Assembly (NCBI RefSeq): GCF_016406105.1 | Contig: NZ_CP066308.1 | Location: 1,709,501 to 1,773,500, forward strand | Source: Brevibacillus composti | GTDB taxonomy: Bacteria; Bacillota; Bacilli; Brevibacillales; Brevibacillaceae | DNA: 64,000 bases | Reading direction: 5' to 3' | Shown here: in pieces, positions 17,019 to 27,133 of the stretch | Layout of the letters: the number at the start of each line of letters is the position of its first letter | Numbering within the stretch: position 1 is the first letter of the stretch | Program-made: the position numbers and the translations under genes | The notes under the pieces: model-generated | What the model was told of the DNA's origin: nothing | The model's database searches: none | The model's input: the letters and a program-made list of their open reading frames with translations, nothing else

Positions 17019-18019
17019 TTGATGTGGGAATTGCCGCGACGGGCGTCTTTTTTCCGCCGCATGTGGAGACGGCAAAGGATTTGGTGGAGAAGACAGGAAT
17101 ACCCGAAGAAATTATTATCGAAAAATTCGGACTTATACAGAAGCATGTCTCCGATTCCTCTATGCATGCTTCCGACCTGGCCGCTCAGGCAGCGAAATCG
17201 ATCGTCGAAAAAACAGGTGCTCCGGCGATTGACGTTTTGATCTATTTTGGCAGCCCCTATAAAGAGTATCCGGTCTGGTCTTGCGCGACGAAAATCCAGT
17301 ATGAACTGGGACTTGAGAATGCCTTCGTGTTTGAGATCATGAACGTCAGCTCATGCTTTCCGATCGCATTGAAAGTGGCGAAGGATATGCTTGTCTCCGA
17401 CCGATCGATAGGAAACATCCTGCTGGTCGGAGGGTGCAAAGAATCGGACGTGATTGATTACAAGAATACCCGTTCCCGCTTCATGTTCAACTTCGCTGAC
17501 GGCGGAGCGGCCGCACTGGTTCAGAGAGGCACAGCGAAAAGCAGGATTCTCGGCAGCAGCATCATCACAGACGGTTCTTTTTACGATGATGTGAAGGTTC
17601 CCGCCGGCGGGTCCGTGATGCCGGCCAGTATCCAGACCGTGCAAGAGCGGCTTCACTTTCTCGACGTAAAAGACCCGCAGGGGATGAAGAAGAGATTGGA
17701 CCCTCTCTCCGTCCCAAACTTTGTCAAAGTGGTAAAAACCGCTGTGGAGAAAAGCGGGTACAGCCTCAGCGACATTGACTACCTCTTCCCGCTGCACACC
17801 AAACGATCCATGTTTTTCGAGCTGCTGGAGCAGCTTGGCTTGAAAGAAGAGCAGGCCGTTTATCTTGATCGCTATGGCCATATGTCTGCCCTGGACCCGT
17901 GCGTTGGTTTACATCTCGCGGAGCGGCAAGGGCTCGTGAAAAAGGGAGACCTGCTGGTCACCGTCAGCGCGGGAACGGGCTACACATGGGCAGCGACAGT
18001 AATTGAATGGGGAGGTTAA
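17015..18019 (+). CDS. KAS III/FabH-like condensing enzyme with altered Cys-His-Asn triad
   Basis: 334-residue thiolase-fold protein of the 3-oxoacyl-ACP synthase III group. The nucleophile region is NVSSCFPIAL with C114, and the histidine region is LFPLHTKRSM with H261. Where FabH has YGNTSAAS, this protein has YGHMSALDP, so the triad asparagine is replaced by H289. It is therefore unlikely to be the housekeeping FabH. It sits between a MaoC hydratase and a LIV-type ABC transporter. A specialised acyl condensation or thiolytic cleavage is possible; the exact reaction is unknown. Confidence 0.8.
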   Translation: MIDVGIAATGVFFPPHVETAKDLVEKTGIPEEIIIEKFGLIQKHVSDSSMHASDLAAQAAKSIVEKTGAPAIDVLIYFGSPYKEYPVWSCATKIQYELGLENAFVFEIMNVSSCFPIALKVAKDMLVSDRSIGNILLVGGCKESDVIDYKNTRSRFMFNFADGGAAALVQRGTAKSRILGSSIITDGSFYDDVKVPAGGSVMPASIQTVQERLHFLDVKDPQGMKKRLDPLSVPNFVKVVKTAVEKSGYSLSDIDYLFPLHTKRSMFFELLEQLGLKEEQAVYLDRYGHMSALDPCVGLHLAERQGLVKKGDLLVTVSAGTGYTWAATVIEWGG

Positions 18020-18023
18020 CGCG

Positions 18024-19328
18024 ATGAAACAGGGTACTGATGCAAGGAAAGAAGGGTGGAAGCCGAGGCTGAAAGGCAGGCGCTCCCAAGCTGCCGGTCT
18101 ACTGCTGTCGGCCGTGCTGCTAGTGTTCGTCTCGGCGTGCGGGAGCCAGCAAGCGGCCCAGCCGCAAAGCCCAAACCCGTCGGATTCGCAAGCGCAGACG
18201 CAGCCGGAAAAGAAAAAAGAACCGATCAGAATCGGAGTGCTGGCTTCGCAGACGGGAGCTTTGGAGGACTACGGCAAACAGACGGTGCGAGGCTTTGAAT
18301 TGGGCATCGAGTATGCCACAGGCGGGACGAAGGAAGTGGCCGGACACCCCATCGAAATGATCGTCGAGGATACAGAAACAAAAGCGGACGTCGCCGTGAA
18401 GAAGGCGACCAAGCTGATTGAGGACGATCACGTGGACTTCCTGGTGGGATCGTCCAGCTCTGCCGATACCCTGGCGGTTGTTCCCTTGGCCGAGGAATAC
18501 AAAAAGGTGATGATCGTGGAACCTGCAGCCGCCGACAGCATTACCGGAGCAAACTGGAACAAGTACATTTTCCGAACGCAGCGCAACTCCTCCCAGGATG
18601 CGATCGCAGCAGCGCTGGCCATTGCCAAAACAGGCACAAAAATCGCCACGCTGGCACAAGATTACGCATTTGGCCGGGACGGTGTGGCTGCATTCAAAGA
18701 AGCGGCGGAGAAGCTGGGAGCCGAAATTATTTTGGAGGAGTACGCCGATCCGAAAGCGACGGACGTTACGGCCAATCTGCAAAAAATCATCCAGGCCAAA
18801 CCGGAGTACCTGTACGTGGTATGGGCGGGCGCGAATACACCCTGGACGCAGATCGCCAACATGAAGGTACAGGAGCAAGGCATTAAGCTGACTACCGGCA
18901 CGGCAGACTTCGCCGCTTTAAAAACAATGAAATCGCTGATTGGCATGGAAGGCTTTACGCTCTACTATTACGATCTGCCCAAAAACAAAGTGAACGACTG
19001 GCTTGTGGCCGAGCATAAAAAACGCTTTAACGGTGAACCGCCCGACCTGTTTGTGCCGGGGGGCATGACGGCCGCTATTTCCATCGTGGAGGCGTTGAAG
19101 AAAACAAACGGCGTTACCGATGCGGACACGTTGATTTCGGCTATGGAAGGAATGAAATTTGTGACGCCAAAAGGCGAGATGATCTTCCGTCCTGAGGATC
19201 ACCAGGCGCTTCAGTCGATGTATGTGGTGACGCTAGAAAACAAAGAGGGAGTGGATTACCCGGTTCCCGTCCTGATAACAGAACTCGCTCCTGACGAAAC
19301 GGCTCCGCCGATTCGCAATAACAAGTAG
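18024..19328 (+). CDS. LIV-type ABC transporter substrate-binding lipoprotein
   Basis: 434-residue exported binding protein. A basic N-terminus and hydrophobic stretch lead to the lipobox VSACG near residue 40, then a Gln/Pro-rich linker and a Leu/Ile/Val-type periplasmic binding domain starting IRIGVLASQTGALEDYG. GGGGAGG precedes ATG 18024. It is the first of five genes for a full LIV-type system. This family also imports aromatic acids, urea and amides, so linkage to acyl-CoA genes suggests an organic acid ligand. Confidence 0.87.
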   Translation: MKQGTDARKEGWKPRLKGRRSQAAGLLLSAVLLVFVSACGSQQAAQPQSPNPSDSQAQTQPEKKKEPIRIGVLASQTGALEDYGKQTVRGFELGIEYATGGTKEVAGHPIEMIVEDTETKADVAVKKATKLIEDDHVDFLVGSSSSADTLAVVPLAEEYKKVMIVEPAAADSITGANWNKYIFRTQRNSSQDAIAAALAIAKTGTKIATLAQDYAFGRDGVAAFKEAAEKLGAEIILEEYADPKATDVTANLQKIIQAKPEYLYVVWAGANTPWTQIANMKVQEQGIKLTTGTADFAALKTMKSLIGMEGFTLYYYDLPKNKVNDWLVAEHKKRFNGEPPDLFVPGGMTAAISIVEALKKTNGVTDADTLISAMEGMKFVTPKGEMIFRPEDHQALQSMYVVTLENKEGVDYPVPVLITELAPDETAPPIRNNK

Positions 19329-19347
19329 GGGAAAGCAGGTGGGACAG

Positions 19348-20112
19348 ATGCAGCCGGTCCTGGAAACCAAAGACTTGACCATTTCCTTCGGCGGACACAC
19401 TGCGGTAAGCGGAGTGAGCTTGCAGGTAATGGCCCATACGTTTACCTCCATTATTGGTCCGAATGGCGCAGGCAAGACTACTTTCTTCAACCTGTTGAGC
19501 GGGCAGTTCCGCCCGACAAGCGGAAAGGTGTTTATAAAGGGGAAGGATGTCACGCATCTTTCCCCTGCCAAACGCACGCGTCTGGGAATGGGACGTTCGT
19601 TTCAAATCACCAATGTCTTTCCTTCGCTGACGGTTTTGGAAAACGTGCGGCTGGCCGTGCAGGCGCAAGCAGGCGTTTTCTATAACATGTTTGCCCATCG
19701 CAAAACGTACGCCGCTTTTGAAGAAAAAGCATACGAATTGCTGAAAACCGTTCTGCTCAGCCAAAAGAGCGACTCGCTGGCAAAGCATTTGGCGCATGGT
19801 GAAAAAAGAAAACTGGAAATTGCCATGCTGCTGGCACTCGGCACGGAGGTTCTGCTGCTGGATGAACCTACGGCGGGGATGTCTCTGGAAGAAGTGCCGG
19901 CGATCCTCGACGTGATCCGCAGCATAAAAGAGGAGGGGAACCGCACGATCCTTTTGATCGAGCACAAGATGGACATGGTGCTCGACTTGTCCGACCGGCT
20001 GATGGTTCTTTTCAATGGAAAGCTGTTGGCCGAGGACACCCCGGAGAAGATCATGCAGAATGAGCTGGTCCAATCTGCCTACCTGGGAGGGTTGTATGAC
20101 GACGCTTCTTAA
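19348..20112 (+). CDS. livG: LIV-type ABC transporter ATP-binding protein, LivG-like
   Basis: 254-residue ATPase with Walker A GPNGAGKTT, the signature LAHGEKRKLEIAMLL, Walker B VLLLDEPTAGMS and the switch histidine in LLIEHKMDMV. The LivG-type extended C-terminus is present. ATG 19348 follows AGGTGGG; GTG 19339 with an upstream GGGGA is an alternative. It overlaps livF by 17 bases. Membrane-associated partner of LivH and LivM. Confidence 0.87.
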   Translation: MQPVLETKDLTISFGGHTAVSGVSLQVMAHTFTSIIGPNGAGKTTFFNLLSGQFRPTSGKVFIKGKDVTHLSPAKRTRLGMGRSFQITNVFPSLTVLENVRLAVQAQAGVFYNMFAHRKTYAAFEEKAYELLKTVLLSQKSDSLAKHLAHGEKRKLEIAMLLALGTEVLLLDEPTAGMSLEEVPAILDVIRSIKEEGNRTILLIEHKMDMVLDLSDRLMVLFNGKLLAEDTPEKIMQNELVQSAYLGGLYDDAS

Positions 20113-20803
20113 CGTGGAACAGATAGAAACATACATCGGACAGTACCACATTTTGCAGGGAGTCACTTTTGAAGTGCGGATGGGGGAAGTTACCGTTCTG
20201 CTCGGCCGAAACGGTGCGGGCAAAACAACCACCCTGCGCTCGTTAATGGGGCTGAACCCCATTTCCAAAGGAAAGATTCTCTTCAAGGGAGAAGAGATCC
20301 ACAGCTTGCCCACCTATGAGATCGCACGAAAAGGAATCGGCTATGTCCCTGAAGATCAGGGGGTGTTTCCGCACTTGACGATCGAGGAAAACTTCAAATT
20401 GGCCATACAGAAGCCGGATGAGGCCACATTGGCGAGGCAGGAGTGGATCGTCGATCTGTTTCCCGATTTAAAAACATTTTGGAAAAAACACGCAGGGCTG
20501 CTGAGCGGCGGCCAAAAACAGATGCTTGCCATCGCCAGGGCTTATGTTAATGACAATCAGCTCCTCTTGATTGACGAACCGAGCAAAGGATTGGCACCGA
20601 TTGTTGTGGAAAAAGTGATCCGCTCTTTGCATGAGATGAAAAAGAGGGTGACGGTTGTGCTGGTGGAGCAAAATTTTCACATGGCGAGCGCAATCGGCGA
20701 CCGTTACTACATCATCGACGACGGCATGTCCGTCCACACAGGAATGATGGAAGAGCTGAAGACCAATGAAAAGTTGAAAAAGGAGTACCTGGGCATTGCA
20801 TAA
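20096..20803 (+). CDS. livF: LIV-type ABC transporter ATP-binding protein, LivF-like
   Basis: 235-residue ATPase, the shorter LivF form. Walker A GRNGAGKTT, signature LSGGQKQMLAIARA, Walker B LLLIDEPSKGLAP and the switch histidine region VEQNFHMA are all present. The start lies inside the end of livG, indicating coupled translation. It pairs with LivG on the cytoplasmic face of the LivHM channel. Confidence 0.87.
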   Translation: MTTLLNVEQIETYIGQYHILQGVTFEVRMGEVTVLLGRNGAGKTTTLRSLMGLNPISKGKILFKGEEIHSLPTYEIARKGIGYVPEDQGVFPHLTIEENFKLAIQKPDEATLARQEWIVDLFPDLKTFWKKHAGLLSGGQKQMLAIARAYVNDNQLLLIDEPSKGLAPIVVEKVIRSLHEMKKRVTVVLVEQNFHMASAIGDRYYIIDDGMSVHTGMMEELKTNEKLKKEYLGIA

Positions 20804-20830
20804 GCGAAGGTGGAAAGGGGGGACTCGCGG

Positions 20831-21691
20831 GTGGAGGTGCTGGTCGGATTAACGGTAAACGGACTTGCCACAGGATGCTTGATATTCCTGTTGGCAGCCG
20901 GATTGACGCTGATTTTTGGCTTGATGAATGTACTTAACTTCGCACACGGGGCTCTATTCGCCTGGGGGGCATACGCGGGAGTCTGGATCTACGTCCTATC
21001 GGGGAACTATCTGGTCGGCATCGCAGGCGCCATCCTCGTCGGCATGCTGCTCGGCTGGGCGTTGGAGCGGTTCATCGTGCAGCCGGTGTACGGAAACCAT
21101 ATGTCGCAAATCTTGATCACGCTAGGCGTCCTGTTGGTGTTGAATGAATTATTAAAAGTCTTTTTTGGCCCGAATCAAATCAGTGTTCCGCTCCCTGACT
21201 ATCTCAGCGAGAGCTGGCTCGTGGGGGGCGTCGTCCTGATCAAATACCGGTTGTTCATCATTGTCGTCGGTGCCTTGGTCTTTTTCGGCATTCAGTACGT
21301 TCTCAAGCGGACAAAACTGGGGCTGATCGTCCGTGCGGGCGTGATGAACAAAGAGATGGTGCAAGCATTGGGAATCAACATCAAAAAAGTGTTTCTCTTC
21401 GTATTTATCCTGGGTTCGGGAATGGCTGCGCTTGGCGGCATGCTGTTTGCTCCCTATTCCGGTGTCATTCACGCGGAAATCGGAATGGATTATGGCATTC
21501 TTGCCTTCATCGTCGTCGTCATCGGCGGCATGGGCAGCATTGGCGGATCGGCGCTTGCCGCTATTCTGGTCGGCGTGCTGGGGGCGTATATGGCCTATTA
21601 TGTGCCCAGTTTGTCTCTTGCTGTAAATATGCTGCTGATGGTCGGCGTCCTGATGTTTCGACCTACGGGCCTGTTAGGGGGGAAGGGATAA
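20831..21691 (+). CDS. livH: LIV-type ABC transporter permease, LivH-like
   Basis: 286-residue polytopic membrane protein. It has the LivH hallmarks LIFGLMNVLNFAHGALFAWGAY near the N-terminus and IGGMGSIGGSALAAILVGV near the C-terminus. GTG 20831 is chosen because AAAGGGGGG ends seven bases before it; GTG 20810 is possible but lacks a ribosome site. The stop overlaps the livM start. Confidence 0.87.
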   Translation: MEVLVGLTVNGLATGCLIFLLAAGLTLIFGLMNVLNFAHGALFAWGAYAGVWIYVLSGNYLVGIAGAILVGMLLGWALERFIVQPVYGNHMSQILITLGVLLVLNELLKVFFGPNQISVPLPDYLSESWLVGGVVLIKYRLFIIVVGALVFFGIQYVLKRTKLGLIVRAGVMNKEMVQALGINIKKVFLFVFILGSGMAALGGMLFAPYSGVIHAEIGMDYGILAFIVVVIGGMGSIGGSALAAILVGVLGAYMAYYVPSLSLAVNMLLMVGVLMFRPTGLLGGKG

Positions 21692-22719
21692 TGCTGCGGA
21701 CAAACTTGCTGTCCTTCTCGCGCCTGGCGATGGCCGTGGCGGTTGCGATACTCGTTTTGTTTCCGTTTTTGAGCGACTCGCGGAGCGCGCTGATCTTGCT
21801 CACGCAAATTTTTATTTATGCCGTATTTGCGATGAGTTACGACATCCTGCTCGGGTATACGGGAATCATCTCCTTTGGCCATGCGATGTTCTTCGGTATA
21901 GGCGCATACACGACCGCCATCATGATGAGCCGATGGGAGGAATCGGTTGTTGTCTTTCTCGTCGCGCAGGCGGTCGTGCTGATCCTGACTGGCATTGTCA
22001 GTTATTTGATCGGGGCTCTTTCGCTGCGGCTGAAAAGCCACTACTACGCCATGCTGACGCTAGCCTTCGCCGGCTTGTTCTACGTGCTTGCAGAGAAATG
22101 GCGCAGCGTAACGAAGGGGAACGACGGATTTCCTTTTCAGATTCCAGACCTGTTTCGTGACCGCTTGGTTTTTTACTTTGTCGCGCTGGCCTTTATGCTG
22201 GTGACGTTGTACGCCTTGAAACGGTTTACGGAATCTCCGGTAGGAAAAGTGCTGCAGGCCATCCGGGAAAACGAGCAGCGGACAGAGTCGCTCGGCTACC
22301 AGGTTATCCACTACAAGATCATTGCCAGCATCGTGGCAGGAGTGGTTGCCGGTCTCAGCGGATCGATGTACGCGGTTACGCTGCGCTTTGTCAATACGGC
22401 GGTCTTTTCCACAAACGTGACGCTTGACGCGCTGTTGATGACGATTATCGGCGGGGTCGGTACCCTGTACGGGGGGATCATCGGGTCGGCGCTGATTTTG
22501 CTGGCGCATGCGGGCTTAACCGATCTTGCCAAGGTTCACTGGATTTTTGAGCGGTGGATGATTTTCTTTGGGGCCGTGTATATTCTCGCTGTCATGTTTT
22601 TCCCGCAGGGGATCATCGGCGGCATGAAAAACTGGCTGTCAAAACGGAGAAAAAGCATGGAGGAAAAGAAGCCTGACAACGCCCAAGAAAGAATGCGGTA
22701 CGTATCAGAAGAGGAGTGA
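21691..22719 (+). CDS. livM: LIV-type ABC transporter permease, LivM-like
   Basis: 342-residue membrane permease with the LivM motif GYTGIISFGHAMFFGIGAYT and the conserved cytoplasmic loop AIRENEQRTESLGYQV, which contacts the ATPases. It ends in a charged tail of about 30 residues. The start shares one base with the livH stop. Second half of the translocation channel. Confidence 0.87.
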   Translation: MLRTNLLSFSRLAMAVAVAILVLFPFLSDSRSALILLTQIFIYAVFAMSYDILLGYTGIISFGHAMFFGIGAYTTAIMMSRWEESVVVFLVAQAVVLILTGIVSYLIGALSLRLKSHYYAMLTLAFAGLFYVLAEKWRSVTKGNDGFPFQIPDLFRDRLVFYFVALAFMLVTLYALKRFTESPVGKVLQAIRENEQRTESLGYQVIHYKIIASIVAGVVAGLSGSMYAVTLRFVNTAVFSTNVTLDALLMTIIGGVGTLYGGIIGSALILLAHAGLTDLAKVHWIFERWMIFFGAVYILAVMFFPQGIIGGMKNWLSKRRKSMEEKKPDNAQERMRYVSEEE

Positions 22720-22725
22720 AGCTGA

Positions 22726-23508
22726 TTGGCAAAGGGCGCCATTTCGCTGCGCTACGTCCTGGAGGGAACAGGCCATGATGTGGTATTGATTCATGGATTG
22801 GGCCAAAGGCTGGAAGATTGGGATGTGCAAAAAGAGGCGTTGGTCAACAATGGGTACCGTGTATTGACCTTTGATTTGAGAGGACATGGCGAGTCGGAAT
22901 GGACCGCGGAAGAGGTGAATATCCGGACCTATGCGCATGACCTGAACCGGTTGTTGTGTCAGTTGTCGATTGATAGGGCGCATCTGGTTGGGCTGTCCAT
23001 GGGAGGCGCCATCGCGCAAATGTTTTATCGGGACTTTCCGGAAAAGGTTCAGACGCTTGTTCTCGCCGCCACATTTTCCTACTTTCCCGAAAATATGAAA
23101 CAGTCCAGCTTGGAGAGCCGACTCTCTTACATCGATCAGGGGAAAATGGAAGAGTTGGCTGAGTTGATTGCGAGACGGTCGTTTACCGAGAATGCTCCGA
23201 TCGAGTTGATCGAGAACATGAAAAAGACCATCGCTGATAATCATCTTGCCGCTTACAGAGGCTCCATGATCGCCTCCATAAATGCGGACAGCAGAGAGTA
23301 TTTGGCAGAAATCGAAGTGCCTGTTCTCATCATCGTGGGAGAGGGAGACCTGACAACTCCCCTGGCATGCAGCCAGTATCTGCACCAGCATATAAAAAAC
23401 TCCCGCTTGGTGGTAATACCCGAAGCACGGCATATGCTAACGCAGGAACGACCGGACTCATTCAATCGGGAGCTGCTGCAATTTTTGCGTGAAATGCGTG
23501 AACGATGA
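22726..23508 (+). CDS. Alpha/beta-hydrolase fold protein
   Basis: 260-residue serine hydrolase. The oxyanion segment is IHGLGQRLEDW, the nucleophile elbow is GLSMGGAIAQ, the acid is the aspartate in VGEGDLTTP and the histidine lies in PEARHMLTQERP. It resembles the 3-oxoadipate enol-lactonase/MenH-like group. The start is TTG with GAGGAG upstream, six bases after livM, so it is the last gene of the operon. It may release the imported acid from an ester or lactone, or hydrolyse a pathway thioester; substrate unknown. Confidence 0.8.
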   Translation: MAKGAISLRYVLEGTGHDVVLIHGLGQRLEDWDVQKEALVNNGYRVLTFDLRGHGESEWTAEEVNIRTYAHDLNRLLCQLSIDRAHLVGLSMGGAIAQMFYRDFPEKVQTLVLAATFSYFPENMKQSSLESRLSYIDQGKMEELAELIARRSFTENAPIELIENMKKTIADNHLAAYRGSMIASINADSREYLAEIEVPVLIIVGEGDLTTPLACSQYLHQHIKNSRLVVIPEARHMLTQERPDSFNRELLQFLREMRER

Positions 23509-23556
23509 CAGCATGTCGGTATCCCTCTCAGCGCCGGATCCCGATTGATCATGTTC

Positions 23557-23585
23557 TTGACGTGTTTCATGGAATTCTTTACAAT
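23557..23585 (+). promoter_or_regulatory. Sigma-A promoter of the hom transcript
   Basis: TTGACG, a 17-base spacer and TACAAT. Transcription should begin about 20 bases before the first SAM aptamer. Confidence 0.75.
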
Positions 23586-23608
23586 GAAAGCGAAACAGGT
23601 TACCACCA

Positions 23609-23777
23609 TTCTTATCCAGAGAGGCAGAGGGACTGGCCCGATGAAGCCCGGCAACCGTCGCGTTCGCGCGACAAGGTGCCAATTCCTGCAAGACGATTTG
23701 TCGTCTTGGCAGATAAGAAGCGAGAGCATGTGCGTATGTAAAGCCGGCCTTCTTCTTGTCTGAAGAGGGTTTTTTTA
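23609..23777 (+). promoter_or_regulatory. SAM-I (S-box) riboswitch 1 with its own terminator
   Basis: S-box aptamer: P1 is TTCTTATC (23609-23616) with GATAAGAA (23712-23719). The conserved core is AGAGAGGCAGAGGGACTGGC, then CCCGATGAAGCCCGGCAACC and the AAGGTGCCAATTCCTGC element. A terminator follows, CCTTCTTC with GAAGAGGG and eight T residues. The 3' side of P1 can pair with the terminator 5' arm, giving the classical antiterminator switch: SAM binding stops transcription. Confidence 0.92.
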
Positions 23778-23796
23778 TTACCAAAAAATATACAGC

Positions 23797-23958
23797 TTTC
23801 TTATCCAGAGAGGCGGAGGGACTGGCCCGATGAAGCCCGGCAACCGTCACGTTCAGCGTGACAAGGTGCCAATTCCTGCAGGACGCTTGAAGTGTCCTGA
23901 AAGATAAGAAGGAGGCCCCCGTCTCTACACAAGCCTTCTTCTGCGGAAGAGGGCTTTT
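23797..23958 (+). promoter_or_regulatory. SAM-I (S-box) riboswitch 2 with its own terminator, in tandem with the first
   Basis: Second S-box, nearly identical in the core to the first. P1 is TTTCTTATC with GATAAG (23903-23908). The terminator is AAGCCTTCTTC with GAAGAGGGCTT and a short T-run at 23955-23958. No promoter was found between the two elements, so one transcript must pass both to reach hom. Confidence 0.92.
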
Positions 23959-23996
23959 CCGCTTTCTGGGTCTGAAAGAAAAAGGAGTGTTTGGCG

Positions 23997-26769
<2,773 letters not shown>

Positions 26770-26892
26770 GGTGAGTGGTCCCCTTCGCTAGAAAAGAACT
26801 GACCACTGACAAACAAACAAACAAGCCTTCCCGCATATGGATGTATCGAGGGGATCGCCCCGAAAAAAAGCGAGGTCGGTCAGGTGGTTATG

Positions 26893-27006
26893 ATGTTTCG
26901 TCCAAGGGGAAAAATTTCCGCCCGAATCATCCTGAACGAAGCGCTGGATGCACTCGCGCTGGCTGTATCGGTCGGCACAAAGGAATTGTGGTTTCCACCT
27001 GAATAA
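26893..27006 (+). CDS. Possible 37-residue protein between glpK and glpD
   Basis: A frame starting MFRPRGKISARIILNEALDA and ending KELWFPPE is preceded by AGGTGG five bases before the second of two adjacent ATG codons. The middle is helical in character. No family is recognised and it may not be real. It lies in the 363-base gap between glpK and glpD. Confidence 0.35.
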   Translation: MFRPRGKISARIILNEALDALALAVSVGTKELWFPPE

Positions 27007-27050
27007 TTGAAAATAGGGAAGAGATGAGGAGATACCCCTTTGAGAAGGCG

Positions 27051-27076
27051 GCTTGCCCGATGGCAGGCAGTCTTTT
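27051..27076 (+). terminator. Terminator-like hairpin in the glpD leader
   Basis: GCTTGCC pairs with GGCAGGC (one G-U pair) across a four-base loop and is followed by AGTCTTTTT, 58 bases before glpD. In B. subtilis the glpD leader terminator is overcome by GlpP with glycerol-3-phosphate. A similar attenuator is inferred here. Confidence 0.5.
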
Positions 27077-27133
27077 TCATGGGGGGTTTTTGTTTGTCAA
27101 AACGTCTGGCGCGAGCCGGAAAGGAGGCTTACT

